Source: Olsenella sp. Marseille-P4559
GTDB lineage: Bacteria > Actinomycetota > Coriobacteriia > Coriobacteriales > Atopobiaceae
Assembly: GCF_900605015.1 (NCBI RefSeq)
Contig: NZ_LR027574.1
Span: forward strand, 580,723 to 624,663
DNA: 43,941 bases
Direction of reading: 5' to 3'
Shown: piece by piece, positions 1 to 7,670 of the stretch
How positions within the stretch are numbered: position 1 is the stretch's first letter
Layout: each line of letters opens with the position of its first letter
Made by a program: the position numbers and the translations under genes
The notes under the pieces: model-generated
The model's input: only the letters and a program-made list of their open reading frames with translations
Database searches by the model: none
What the model was told of the DNA's origin: nothing

Positions 1-147
1 CTTGGGTGCTGGCATATACGTCACCAATATCTGGTGGTCCATTGTATGCGAGGGCCCCCGCATGAGCTACGTGGCGCGTTAGGCGTTGTGGGCGAGTCGT
101 GATGGCATGCAATCGCCCTCGACGGTAGCCAAGCCAAGAAGTTTGCC

Positions 148-153
148 TATAAT
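148..153 (+). promoter_or_regulatory. -10 element upstream of tRNA-Arg
   Basis: A perfect TATAAT lies 12 bases before the first base of the mature tRNA. The -35 side is poor (no clear TTGACA at 16-18 bp), so only the -10 box is supported. Confidence 0.5.
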
Positions 154-165
154 CAAAGGGTCGCT

Positions 166-242
166 GGCCCCGTAGCTCAGTGGATTAGAGCGTTCGCCTC
201 CGGAGCGAAAGGCCGTGGGTTCGAACCCCACCGGGGTCACCA
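166..242 (+). tRNA. tRNA-Arg (anticodon CCG)
   Basis: A full cloverleaf can be folded by eye. The acceptor stem is GGCCCCG with CGGGGTC (one G-T pair). The D arm begins GCTC and closes GAGC, the anticodon stem is TTCGC/GCGAA with loop CTCCGGA, and the T arm is GTGGG-TTCGAAC-CCCAC. Discriminator A and an encoded CCA (240-242) follow. The anticodon CCG reads the arginine codon CGG, which is useful in a high-GC genome. Confidence 0.97.
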
Positions 243-251
243 GGTAGATGC

Positions 252-283
252 AGCCCAGGGCATGCGTTGTCCTGGGCTTTTTC
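252..283 (+). terminator. Rho-independent terminator after tRNA-Arg
   Basis: The stem AGCCCAGG/CCTGGGCT (252-259 with 271-278), with an 11-base loop, is followed directly by a T-rich tract. It starts ten bases after the tRNA CCA, so it is the natural end of the tRNA transcript. Confidence 0.85.
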
Positions 284-420
284 TGTTTGGGGCGGCCTGC
301 TCGCGCGAGGGCGCGGATGGTCCGGCAGGGGCGCGGCGGCGCGAGGCCGGCGGGAGCGATACCATGGGTTCCAAGAGGCCCAAAAAGCTGGTCCGTCCAG
401 AAGGCGTAGGAGGCACCCCC

Positions 421-813
421 ATGACCACCGCAGTTAGATACTACTCTCGATCCGGAAACACGAAGGCCGTCGCGGAAACAATCGCCAAGGCCGCAGGCGT
501 GGATGCCGTCTCCGTAGACTCAGCCGACGCGGGCATAGACGCACCCGTCGACGTGCTCTTCGTTGGTGGCGCGCTCTACGCGTATGGCATCGACTCGCAT
601 CTGAGGGCATACCTGGAATCCCTTGACGGGAGCCTCGTGGGCAAGGCGGTGGTCTTCTCGACCTCCTGGATCTCGAAGCACGCGATTGAGCTTGTGCGGG
701 AGGCGCTGGCCGAGAAGGACGTGAGCGTGGCGGAAGAGACGCTGTACTTCCGCGGGAAGCCCAACGAGGCCCAGCTGGCGGAGGCAGAGGAGTTCGCGCG
801 CAAGTTCCTGTAG
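421..813 (+). CDS. Flavodoxin-like protein
   Basis: This 130-residue protein has the size and shape of a short-chain flavodoxin, an FMN-binding cytoplasmic electron carrier. The N-terminal strand is followed by YYSRSGNTKAVAET, the loop that holds the FMN phosphate (residues 8-20). VDVLFVGGALYAYG and VVFSTSW correspond to later beta strands and the isoalloxazine-contacting loops. The start at 421 was chosen because AGGAGG (408-413) precedes it at a good distance; the open frame extends upstream into the tRNA terminator region and has no ribosome site there. It stands alone, with the next genes convergent. The redox partner cannot be told from context. Confidence 0.85.
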   Translation: MTTAVRYYSRSGNTKAVAETIAKAAGVDAVSVDSADAGIDAPVDVLFVGGALYAYGIDSHLRAYLESLDGSLVGKAVVFSTSWISKHAIELVREALAEKDVSVAEETLYFRGKPNEAQLAEAEEFARKFL

Positions 814-959
814 GGGGGTTGTTTGGGGAGGCGCGGAGAAGGGGCCGTGGGCCGACTCTGCCGGCCTCGCGGTCTACTTGCGCGACTGTCCTGGCAGTGA
901 TGATTCAGGGACTGCGGACGATGCCCAAGGCAGACGTCACCCTCACGTCGCACTCTTCT

Positions 960-1232
960 CTACTTCTGTGATGCGAGATAGTAGTTAAGCGCATCACGGT
1001 AGACATCGGAGGTCTTGATACCCTTGCTGCGGACTATGGCCTCCACGCGCTGCGCGTCACGTGCATCATAGATGACCGTCACGCGCTTCTTTCCCACCTC
1101 GACGAGGTGGGAGCCGGTGAAGACCTCCCCGCCCCCGCTTGGGTAATCGCCGCTCTCGTACTCGTTCGCCCATGCATCCAGCTGCTCGCCAGTCATACCG
1201 AACTTCCTGCGCAGCTCCTCGTTGTTCTTCAC
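960..1232 (-). CDS. Antitoxin of BrnT-like pair 1 (ribbon-helix-helix)
   Basis: This 90-residue protein has a C-terminal segment (about residues 48-88; RVTVIYDARDAQRVEAIVRS then SDVYRDALNYYL) that reads like a MetJ/Arc-type ribbon-helix-helix domain. The N-terminal half shares the pattern TxEQLxAW....YPSG with the antitoxin at 3518-3799, so the two are paralogs. The GTG start overlaps the toxin stop by four bases (GTGA), so the pair is translationally coupled, toxin first. By analogy with BrnA it should neutralise the toxin and repress the operon. The family assignment rests on layout and motif resemblance, not a database match. Confidence 0.7.
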   Translation of the reverse strand: MKNNEELRRKFGMTGEQLDAWANEYESGDYPSGGGEVFTGSHLVEVGKKRVTVIYDARDAQRVEAIVRSKGIKTSDVYRDALNYYLASQK

Positions 1233-1531
1233 CGTCTCCTTCCTCCCTCACTCATCCCAAGCCCCCTCTTCGCGTTCTCTGTCGGAGGAATGAAAGCGTG
1301 GTAGATGAGGAAGTTACCCTCATCATTGTGAATCGCCACAAGCTCCATGACCCTTCCCTTGCCATCGATGCCTATCGCAAGGTACTCTCTCAAGCTCTTC
1401 TCAATCCTCGGTCGGCTCCTGATGGCGTTGTCCCAGGCGGCCACCGCATCAGCCTTCGATATGCACTGGTCCGGATGTCTCCACTCGACCATGCCGTCAG
1501 CAATAACCTTGTTCAATGGAACAATCACCAC
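1229..1531 (-). CDS. BrnT-like toxin, pair 1
   Basis: This 100-residue protein has a core AWDNAIRSR...YLAIG..GKGRVMELVAI...IYHAFIPPTENAKRGLG that matches the layout of BrnT/RelE-fold RNases: a beta sheet with a basic C-terminal segment. It aligns well with the toxin at 3802-4056 (shared AW[D/E]N.IR.R, GR..ELV, HA..PPT...KR.LG). The GTG start at 1531 follows GAGGG closely. The four-base overlap with the downstream antitoxin gene supports a toxin-antitoxin operon. RNase activity is inferred from the family, and the match to BrnT itself is distant. Confidence 0.65.
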   Translation of the reverse strand: MVIVPLNKVIADGMVEWRHPDQCISKADAVAAWDNAIRSRPRIEKSLREYLAIGIDGKGRVMELVAIHNDEGNFLIYHAFIPPTENAKRGLGMSEGGRRR

Positions 1532-1658
1532 CCCTCAAGCAGGTAATGCAAAACACTCTTACCACCAGAACGGCAGCAATATGTCCGACCCACGAATCCA
1601 TCCCTCCTCGCCCGCATGATTCCCGTGTAGCTGCTGTCATGCGAGATCGGAGGCTTCG

Positions 1659-2090
1659 ATGGAGGACGGGACAGAGGCCCTCGTGGCAGTGAAGGCGAAT
1701 TCCGAGGAGCTGAGGCTCATCGGCGTGTCCAAGCGCGGAGGAGTCTTCGACTGGTCTGAGTACACGAGGGACCCCGTCGATGGATGGATCACCAGCTCGA
1801 CGGGAACGCTCGTGGCCGATGGCAACCTCGGTGCCGTCACGCTTGTGCTCGTCCCATCCTCCGATGGCAGGTGGCTCGCCTCGGCATCCGTGGCTACCCC
1901 GGACGGTGCCGACCCCCGGGACAGCAGCCTAACCGAGAGGTTCCCGTCAAGATCCCTACCAACCCAAAACGTGAGTGATACGTCGTCGAACAGCATCGGC
2001 CCGTATGCGCCGTCCATTGCGCCACCACCCAATCACGCCAGGCACCGCTTGCAATGCCGCTCGCACGCACTTGCGGAATGCCCAGCCTAG
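1659..2090 (+). other. Orphan open frame, possible gene remnant
   Basis: The stretch 1547-2241 contains no gene I can name. The frame at 1659 has normal high-GC codon use for about its first 85 residues (start to roughly 1915) and reads like part of a beta-rich protein. The remainder loses that character, and no ribosome binding site precedes the ATG. An opposite-strand frame (2032-1637) is almost as open. I regard this as a decayed gene fragment or a non-coding spacer. Confidence 0.2.
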
Positions 2091-2241
2091 CAGAGAGGCG
2101 TGGGCATCTACCGGTTAGCGAAGGGCGGGCCTTCAGGGCTCGACCGGCAGACGGACCGGGTGCCGACTGACCCTCACGAGGCAGACGAGACAGAGGGAGC
2201 ACAGGACCGCCTTTGCCCGCGCATTGCTCTGGTTGACCCAC

Positions 2242-3015
2242 CTAGTTCGATGGCACGCCGAGGCCCTTCTCCCACGTCCTAAGTGACTCGACCCTGTTGA
2301 ATTCGAGCAGGTCATCGAGCCTGCCCTCCCCATGGAACTTGTCGAGGGCACCGTAGTAAGCGATGCGGTCCTCGGCCCTCTGCGCGATCGGCGGGTTGCC
2401 GAGTGCCATGAGCACGTAGTTCTGCATCAGCCGCGCAGTCCTGCCGTTCCCATCCGCGAACGGGTGTATGTCCACGATCTGCGCATGCAGGTACGTCGCG
2501 CATACCAACGCCCTCTTGGGGCCAAGCGGTTGCTCCATCGCCGAGCGCACCTCGTCGAGCACCCCGACGAGCGCCTCTTCGCACTCCTCTGGCGCAAGCC
2601 CGACCTCCGCGCCCGGCCCGACGCCATAGTCGCTCAGCTTGAGAGTTCCCGGCCTCTCGCCCCTCTCCCACCTCGCGCGGTCGTACGTGTGCTCGGTCAG
2701 TGTCCTTTGCACGTCGAGGACCAGAGCGAGGTCCAGCCCCGGCGGGGTCGGGCTGAAGGCGTCGCGCACCGCCGCGTCCCACGCCAGCTGGTGGTTCGAG
2801 ACCTCGAACACGGCGCGCAGGCTACCCGTGTAGTTCGAGAGCTCGCTGTCGCGCATTATCGTCTCGGTGTCGTGCAGCGTGATCTCGTCGTTCTCGATCT
2901 TCGTGCTGTTGTACGTGACATCGACCGCCATCCGCTCGGACAGCGTGCGTTGCCGCGTAGCCCCAAGGGACCTCCACCTGTCGCAGAGCACATCGTAGGC
3001 ACCTTCAACGTCCAT
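2242..3015 (-). CDS. Fic-domain protein AMPylator, class II (N-terminal inhibitory helix)
   Basis: This 257-residue Fic protein has the complete catalytic motif HPFADGNGR at residues 184-192. The His is the general base, and the Asn/Gly/Arg loop binds the ATP phosphates. An N-terminal STKIEN (37-42) fits the [S/T]xxxE[G/N] autoinhibitory motif, whose Glu blocks the ATP gamma-phosphate site, making it class II. Fic enzymes usually transfer AMP to hydroxyl side chains of target proteins; the target here is unknown. GGAGGGCGAGG sits just before the ATG. The gene overlaps a small upstream frame by 11 bases, implying coupled translation. It lies between two toxin-antitoxin pairs, consistent with a stress or defence island. 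Confidence 0.88.
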   Translation of the reverse strand: MDVEGAYDVLCDRWRSLGATRQRTLSERMAVDVTYNSTKIENDEITLHDTETIMRDSELSNYTGSLRAVFEVSNHQLAWDAAVRDAFSPTPPGLDLALVLDVQRTLTEHTYDRARWERGERPGTLKLSDYGVGPGAEVGLAPEECEEALVGVLDEVRSAMEQPLGPKRALVCATYLHAQIVDIHPFADGNGRTARLMQNYVLMALGNPPIAQRAEDRIAYYGALDKFHGEGRLDDLLEFNRVESLRTWEKGLGVPSN

Positions 3016-3220
3016 CCTCGCCCTCCAGGTAGTCGCTCAGCCTCGGAGCCCGTCTCGCCCGACCGTCCCGTGATGCGTTCTCTGGACCCTGCTCGCGTCC
3101 GTCGCTCACCAGGATGACGTTCCCCGCCGCCCTCGCGGCGTCCAGCGACCCGTAGTGGGCGATCGTCCGGAGCAGCTGCTCGTCCGTCATCAGGCCGCCC
3201 TCGCCCTTCCAGAGTCTCAT
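3005..3220 (-). CDS. Small hypothetical protein co-translated with Fic
   Basis: This 71-residue frame ends 11 bases inside the fic start. Start 3220 was chosen because GAGAGGGG precedes it; an internal ATG at 3190 is also possible (61 residues). The sequence MTDEQLLRTIAHYGSLDAA is helical, and the C-terminus is basic and then acidic. The frame can be extended to 3514, but the extra part reads as non-coding. Class I Fic systems have a separate small antitoxin upstream; this class II Fic already carries its own inhibitory helix, so the role of this gene is open. Confidence 0.55.
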   Translation of the reverse strand: MRLWKGEGGLMTDEQLLRTIAHYGSLDAARAAGNVILVSDGREQGPENASRDGRARRAPRLSDYLEGEDGR

Positions 3221-3486
3221 CGCGGCACCCCTCTCGTTGCGCGTCCTGCCCCTACGATAGCATTGCCCGGGCCTCTTCCCACCCGTCTGGCCGCGTACAC
3301 CCACTCCCCGCGCGGGCCCGCCACGCTCGGATTCACTGCAGACGCCCTCCCCACCAGCGCTTGGAGCGCCCCCTCGAAAGGACTTGCGAGGAGAGGGGAA
3401 CGCCATCGAGTGCTGGCCACAGCGATGGCAGTAAGGCAGTGAGCGCCATTTGAGTCGGTAACGCACTGCTCCCGTAGAAGCACGGC

Positions 3487-3511
3487 ACCCGCCAGCCGAC
3501 GGCTGGCGGGT
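3487..3511. terminator. Perfect 11-bp hairpin downstream of antitoxin 2
   Basis: ACCCGCCAGCC and GGCTGGCGGGT are perfect inverted repeats around a GAC loop, seven bases past the antitoxin stop. There is no clear U-tract on either strand, so terminator function is likely but not certain; it could also stabilise the 3' end. Confidence 0.5.
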
Positions 3512-3517
3512 CATTTC

Positions 3518-3799
3518 CTAGGCAATGGACATAAGACCCTCGGCGAGGATGCCGCGGGCATATGCCCCCGTCGACTTCCCCTCGGCCTTCGCCTCCCTCT
3601 CAAGGGCCCGCTTCATGGCAACGGGAACCTTGAGCGAAAGCGTCACCGTCTCGGCCGCAGCCTTCGGGAGCTTGCCCTCGACAACCTCTCCGACGTTGAC
3701 CCAGCCACTCGGCCACTCGTCGCGCTCAAGCGCGCTCTCCCAGTTGGCAATCATCTCATCTGTGACAACCCTGCCGTTCTCGGCAACGATCCCATCCAT
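3518..3799 (-). CDS. Antitoxin of BrnT-like pair 2 (ribbon-helix-helix)
   Basis: This 93-residue protein has a C-terminal half (TVTLSLKVPVAMKRALEREA then STGAYARGILAEGL) that looks like a ribbon-helix-helix DNA-binding domain. The N-terminal VTDEMIANWESALERDEWPSG parallels antitoxin 1. The ATG at 3799 is preferred over the one at 3811 because GGAGGT lies four bases upstream of it; this leaves two bases between the toxin stop and this start. It is expected to bind toxin 2 and to autoregulate through sites upstream of the toxin gene. Confidence 0.7.
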   Translation of the reverse strand: MDGIVAENGRVVTDEMIANWESALERDEWPSGWVNVGEVVEGKLPKAAAETVTLSLKVPVAMKRALEREAKAEGKSTGAYARGILAEGLMSIA

Positions 3800-3801
3800 G
3801 T

Positions 3802-4056
3802 CTACCTCCATCCCAGCTCACGCTTGAACTTCTTCGTCGGCGGCACCATCGCGTGGAACACGCACCACACGCCGTCTATGTCCATAAATCCAACCAGCTC
3901 GGCGAACCTCCCGTCCGGGAGCACGCCGACCGAGATCCAGAGCGGCGGGTCGTCCGTGCCGTTGCACTGGCGGCACCTGATTGGGTTCTCCCACGCATAG
4001 GCGACCTCGCCGCTGGTGAGCCCGTGCTTCAGGGCGTTCCCATGTACTCTGACCAC
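3802..4056 (-). CDS. BrnT-like toxin, pair 2
   Basis: This protein of about 84 residues is a paralog of the toxin at 1229-1531 (AWENPIRCR, DGRFAELVGF, FHAMVPPTKKFKRELGW). The KHGLTSGEVAYAWENP segment resembles the BrnT N-terminal 'KHG..' helix region. I chose GTG at 4056 because AAGGTGG lies just upstream; the frame can start at a TTG at 4080. The gene precedes its antitoxin by two bases. RelE-fold RNase activity is inferred from the family resemblance. Confidence 0.65.
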   Translation of the reverse strand: MVRVHGNALKHGLTSGEVAYAWENPIRCRQCNGTDDPPLWISVGVLPDGRFAELVGFMDIDGVWCVFHAMVPPTKKFKRELGWR

Positions 4057-4084
4057 CGTAGCCCACCTTTTTCTTCGCAATCAT

Positions 4085-4103
4085 GTATACCCACAAGTAT
4101 ACC
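4085..4103. promoter_or_regulatory. Duplicated GTATACC, candidate operator of toxin-antitoxin pair 2
   Basis: GTATACC occurs twice (4085-4091 and 4097-4103) with 12-bp spacing, and each copy contains the palindrome GTATAC. The pair sits 29 bases upstream of the GTG start, where the toxin promoter should be. Spaced repeats suit cooperative binding by a ribbon-helix-helix antitoxin. This is inference only. The rest of 4104-4489 holds no gene I can support. Confidence 0.35.
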
Positions 4104-4412
4104 TATTCAAGAGCGCCACTTCGTCATTCGATCTAGAAATGGCAGGGGGCAGGGGTGAAGACGTGCGCAGCATCGCCCATAGACTTGTTGGGGTTTCTGT
4201 TCGGCCTGCTGGAGCCTATGGAAGCAGATGCATCGCCCCACCCAACCCAGGTTGCTTTGACACACCCCCGCAGCTTACGTTGGGAATGGTAGCGACGCTC
4301 TTCCCAAGCCAACCAGCTACGCCCCTCTCTTCCCAGTCCTTCTCACCATCCAAACCGTCGCGCCCATTAGTTCGCCTTTGTTAACGCCGCAGGCACCAGC
4401 GCCGACAACAGG

Positions 4413-4442
4413 TTGCACCGTGGTAGCATTCGAAGTCATATG
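4413..4442 (+). promoter_or_regulatory. Possible aroF promoter
   Basis: TTGCAC (4413-4418) and CATATG (4437-4442) are separated by 18 bases, about 50 bases before the aroF start. The -35 is good and the -10 weak. No T-box or other leader structure was recognised. Confidence 0.3.
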
Positions 4443-4489
4443 CGACAACACGGCTGTGGCCCGCCGCAGCTCGGGAAAGGCAAACTACC

Positions 4490-5518
4490 ATGATTGCAGT
4501 AGTCAAAGAGACAGCGACGCCAGACCAGCTCGACCACTTCGTCAAGTGGATTGAGGGCCGTGGGTTCAAGACCAACGTCTCCCAAGGCGACAACGAGACC
4601 ATCGTCGGCATCATTGGCGACACCACCCAGATTGACCCTTTTCTCCTCGAATCCATGGACATCATCGAGCGCGTCCAGCGTGTCTCAGAGCCCTTCAAGA
4701 AGGCAAACCGCAAGTTCCACCCGGAGGACACGATTGTTGACTGCGGCCACGGGGTGAAGATTGGTGGCGGCAACTTCCAGGTCATAGCCGGCCCCTGCTC
4801 AGTCGAGGGCGAGAATCTCCTCGAGATTGCCCGCGCGGTCAAGGCCTCGGGTGCCACGCTTCTTCGCGGCGGCGCTTACAAACCGCGGACCAGCCCCTAC
4901 TCGTATCAGGGCATGGGCGAGAAGGGCCTTGACCTTCTCGCCGATGCGGCAGGCGAACTCGACATGCCCATCGTGACCGAGGTCATGGATCCACGCGACG
5001 TGCAGTTCTTCCTCGATAAGGGCATCGACGTCATGCAGATCGGCGCGCGCAATGCCCAGAACTTCCCGCTCCTTCGCGAGGTGGGCAAGACCCAGGTGCC
5101 CATCCTTCTCAAGCGTGGCCTCTCCGAGACCATCGACGAGCTACTCATGGGTGCCGAGTACATCATGAGCGAGGGCAACCCCAGCGTCATCCTGTGCGAG
5201 CGCGGCATTCGCACCTTCGAGACGCGCACGAGGAACACCTTCGACGTGAACGCCATCCCCGTACTGCACCACCTCTCCCACCTGCCGGTTGTTGGCGACC
5301 CCAGCCACGCCACCGGCTACACGCGCTACGTGCGATCCGCCGCCTATGCAGCGACGGCCGCTGGCGCGGACGGCCTTGAGATCGAGGTGCACGACAACCC
5401 CAGCGAGGCGTGGTCAGACGGCGCGCAGGCACTCACCCCAACCCAGTTCGACGACGCGATGCGCCGCATCCGCCTTATCCGTGAGGCAGTGACCGCTCCC
5501 GTCGGGGAGGCGAAGTAG
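4490..5518 (+). CDS. aroF: 3-deoxy-7-phosphoheptulonate synthase (DAHP synthase, type I-beta)
   Basis: This enzyme condenses phosphoenolpyruvate with erythrose 4-phosphate, the first step of the shikimate pathway. The 342 residues start with a ferredoxin-like regulatory domain (about 1-70), as in Thermotoga-type enzymes, where it mediates Tyr/Phe feedback. A TIM-barrel domain follows, with IAGPCSVE (99-106), RGGAYKPRTSPYSYQG (126-141), ILLKRG, CERGIRTFE, DPSHATG and EVHDNP, which supply the PEP, E4P and metal ligands. GGGAAAGG precedes the ATG. It is the first gene of the plus-strand aro run and abuts tyrA with no gap. Confidence 0.96.
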   Translation: MIAVVKETATPDQLDHFVKWIEGRGFKTNVSQGDNETIVGIIGDTTQIDPFLLESMDIIERVQRVSEPFKKANRKFHPEDTIVDCGHGVKIGGGNFQVIAGPCSVEGENLLEIARAVKASGATLLRGGAYKPRTSPYSYQGMGEKGLDLLADAAGELDMPIVTEVMDPRDVQFFLDKGIDVMQIGARNAQNFPLLREVGKTQVPILLKRGLSETIDELLMGAEYIMSEGNPSVILCERGIRTFETRTRNTFDVNAIPVLHHLSHLPVVGDPSHATGYTRYVRSAAYAATAAGADGLEIEVHDNPSEAWSDGAQALTPTQFDDAMRRIRLIREAVTAPVGEAK

Positions 5519-6397
5519 ATGGCCATGGCAAACCCAGACGTACCCACCTTTGTCCCCGACCGTACGGGCATCGTTGGCCTTGGCCTCATGGGCGGCTCCT
5601 TCGCCAAGGCGCTCGCTGCGGCAGGGCGCGAGGTCTACGGCTGGAATCGCACCCACTCCGTGACCGAGATGGCCGAGATTGAGACCATCAAAGGAGAGCT
5701 CACGGACGAGACCATCCCCACCTGCGAGCTCATCATCCTCGCTGGCTATCCCCAAGTGAGCATCGACTGGCTGGACGAGATGGCCCATCTCATCTCACCT
5801 GGGGCCATAGTCATCGATGCGGTTGGCGTGAAGCGCATCATATGCAAACGCTGCGGCAAGATCTCGGAGGGCCGGCCCTGGACCTTCGTGGGATGCCACC
5901 CCATGGCAGGCACCCAGTACTCCGGCTTTGCCCATGCGCGCGCGAACATGTTCCACAACGCGCCCATGGTCGTAGTGCCCCCACAGATGGACGACTTCGA
6001 GCGCGTCGCCATTCTCGAGCGGCTCAAGCACCTGCTTGAGCCGCTCGGCTTCGGCTCGTTCACCCTCTCCACAGCCGAGAACCACGACCGTATGATCGCC
6101 TACACCTCGCAGCTCGCGCACGTCGTGTCGAACGCCTACGTCAAGAGCCCCACCGCGCAGGAGCACAAGGGCTTCTCGGCAGGCTCATACAAGGACCTCA
6201 CGCGTGTGGCGCGCCTCAACGCGCCCATGTGGACGGAGCTCTTCCTCGACAACGCGGACAACCTCTCGCGCGAGGTAGGGTTCATCATCGACAGCCTTCA
6301 GGCGTATAAGGACGCAATCGATGCCCAGGATGCCGAGAGGCTCCAGGCGCTCCTCGCAGAGGGCGACCGCCTGAAGAAGGAGGCAGAGGCACGATGA
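5519..6397 (+). CDS. tyrA: Prephenate dehydrogenase
   Basis: This 292-residue NAD(P)-dependent enzyme oxidatively decarboxylates prephenate to 4-hydroxyphenylpyruvate for tyrosine. The Rossmann motif GLGLMGGSFA lies at 20-29, and HPMAGTQYSGFAHA (127-140) carries the catalytic His region. ENHDRMIAYTSQLAH is the typical helical-domain signature. There is no C-terminal ACT domain, so feedback control probably falls on aroF and pheA. The ATG follows the aroF TAG directly, with GGGGAGG inside the aroF end as ribosome site. It overlaps aroB by four bases (ATGA), indicating a coupled operon. Confidence 0.95.
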   Translation: MAMANPDVPTFVPDRTGIVGLGLMGGSFAKALAAAGREVYGWNRTHSVTEMAEIETIKGELTDETIPTCELIILAGYPQVSIDWLDEMAHLISPGAIVIDAVGVKRIICKRCGKISEGRPWTFVGCHPMAGTQYSGFAHARANMFHNAPMVVVPPQMDDFERVAILERLKHLLEPLGFGSFTLSTAENHDRMIAYTSQLAHVVSNAYVKSPTAQEHKGFSAGSYKDLTRVARLNAPMWTELFLDNADNLSREVGFIIDSLQAYKDAIDAQDAERLQALLAEGDRLKKEAEAR

Positions 6398-7491
6398 GCG
6401 AAACAAAGTCGAAAGACATACAGCTTGTTCACGTAAATGCACAAAGCGGGAGCTACGACGTCATGGTTGGGCTCGACATTTTGAGCGAAGTCGGACCAAC
6501 GGCACGTCGCACGGCAGGCGGTAATGTCGCTTTCGTCGTGAGCAATACAAACGTGAATCCTCTCTATGGGGAAGTAGTAAATCGCTCGCTAAGCGATGCG
6601 GGATATACCGTAGCCACAAAAGTAGTAGGCGTCGGCGAGGCCATCAAAACCATGAGCGTGCTTTCCGACGTCCTTGAGTGCATGGCGGATGCGCAGATGA
6701 CACGCGATGACCTTATAGTGGCACTTGGCGGCGGAGTCGTTGGAGACCTGGCAGGATTTGCCGCCTCTATCTATATGAGAGGGTGCCATGTGCTGCAGGT
6801 GCCAACTTCACTTCTCGCCATGGTTGACTCTTCCGTGGGAGGAAAGACCGCCGTTGACCTCGTGCACGGGAAGAACCTGGCGGGCACTTTCTTCCAACCT
6901 TCAGCAGTCATCGCGAGCATCGAATGCCTCACAACAATAAACCGCCAACTCTTCACTGACAGCTGCGGCGAGGTCTTGAAATATGGCGTGATGAGCGACG
7001 CGGAGCTCTTCAGGGAACTTGAGAGAAGGCCCATCAATGAGGGTAACTACGACCTCGAGAGAATTGGGAAGATCGTAAAGCGGTGCATCGAGATCAAGCG
7101 CGACGTGGTCGATACTGACGAGCGTGAGAAGGGCCTACGACAGATTCTCAATCTGGGCCATACGATCGGCCATGCGATAGAGGCCGAGAGCAGCTACACC
7201 CTGGGACATGGCTCCTGTGTGGCGGCTGGCATGTGCTTCATTGTTCGGGCATGTGCCAAACGGCAGCTCTGCCCTGACGAAGTTGCACAGAGGGTTGTGT
7301 CGACTGTCGAGCGCTATGGCCTTCCGACAGGTTCGAACATCTCTACCGATTCACTTTACGAGCGAGCACTCGCTGACAAGAAGCGCCATGGGGACTTCAT
7401 CAACGTCGTACTTGTTCGAGATATTGGCAAGGTCGAGGTTGCGACCCTTCCAGTAGATGATTTCAGAGTGCTCATCGAGGAGGGTCGTTAA
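6394..7491 (+). CDS. aroB: 3-dehydroquinate synthase
   Basis: This enzyme converts DAHP to 3-dehydroquinate using NAD and a divalent metal. The 365 residues show the NAD loop GGGVVGDLAGFAAS (112-125) and VPTSLLAMVDSSVGGKTAVD (136-155). The metal ligands are E193 (CGEVLKYG), H256 (LGHTIGHAIE) and H272 (LGHGSCVAAG). It starts within the tyrA stop. Its base composition is visibly less GC-rich than aroF/tyrA, like the PTS genes that follow, hinting that this gene and the inserted sugar operon may have a different history. It is the last plus-strand gene before the opposing operon. Confidence 0.95.
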   Translation: MSETKSKDIQLVHVNAQSGSYDVMVGLDILSEVGPTARRTAGGNVAFVVSNTNVNPLYGEVVNRSLSDAGYTVATKVVGVGEAIKTMSVLSDVLECMADAQMTRDDLIVALGGGVVGDLAGFAASIYMRGCHVLQVPTSLLAMVDSSVGGKTAVDLVHGKNLAGTFFQPSAVIASIECLTTINRQLFTDSCGEVLKYGVMSDAELFRELERRPINEGNYDLERIGKIVKRCIEIKRDVVDTDEREKGLRQILNLGHTIGHAIEAESSYTLGHGSCVAAGMCFIVRACAKRQLCPDEVAQRVVSTVERYGLPTGSNISTDSLYERALADKKRHGDFINVVLVRDIGKVEVATLPVDDFRVLIEEGR

Positions 7492-7512
7492 AGGGGTTTC
7501 CGCCCTGTCATC

Positions 7513-7628
7513 GGCCGCTGAAGTGCCGATTGCTCGAAAAGGGAGCGGCCAGCACTGCGCTTTGGGGACAAGAGGCATAGCTATGCAGGTGCAGGGTGAC
7601 TGAAGCCTCGCGCTTTCGGCCACCCTGC
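7513..7628. terminator. Two inverted repeats between converging aroB and PTS operons
   Basis: GGCCGCT/AGCGGCC (7513-7519 with 7544-7550) and GCAGGGTG/CACCCTGC (7591-7598 with 7621-7628) are perfect inverted repeats in the 179-base gap between convergent genes. The second has partly paired inner bases and no long U-tract. They probably act as a bidirectional stop; no gene lies in this gap. Confidence 0.45.
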
Positions 7629-7670
7629 GCATTCTTCCAAACAAGTCAAGGAGCTATTACCGAAGCATCC

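Noticed and set aside
1637-2032. Minus-strand frame opposite 1659-2090
   Set aside because: It has no ribosome site or family resemblance and poorer codon use than the plus frame; neither is a secure gene.
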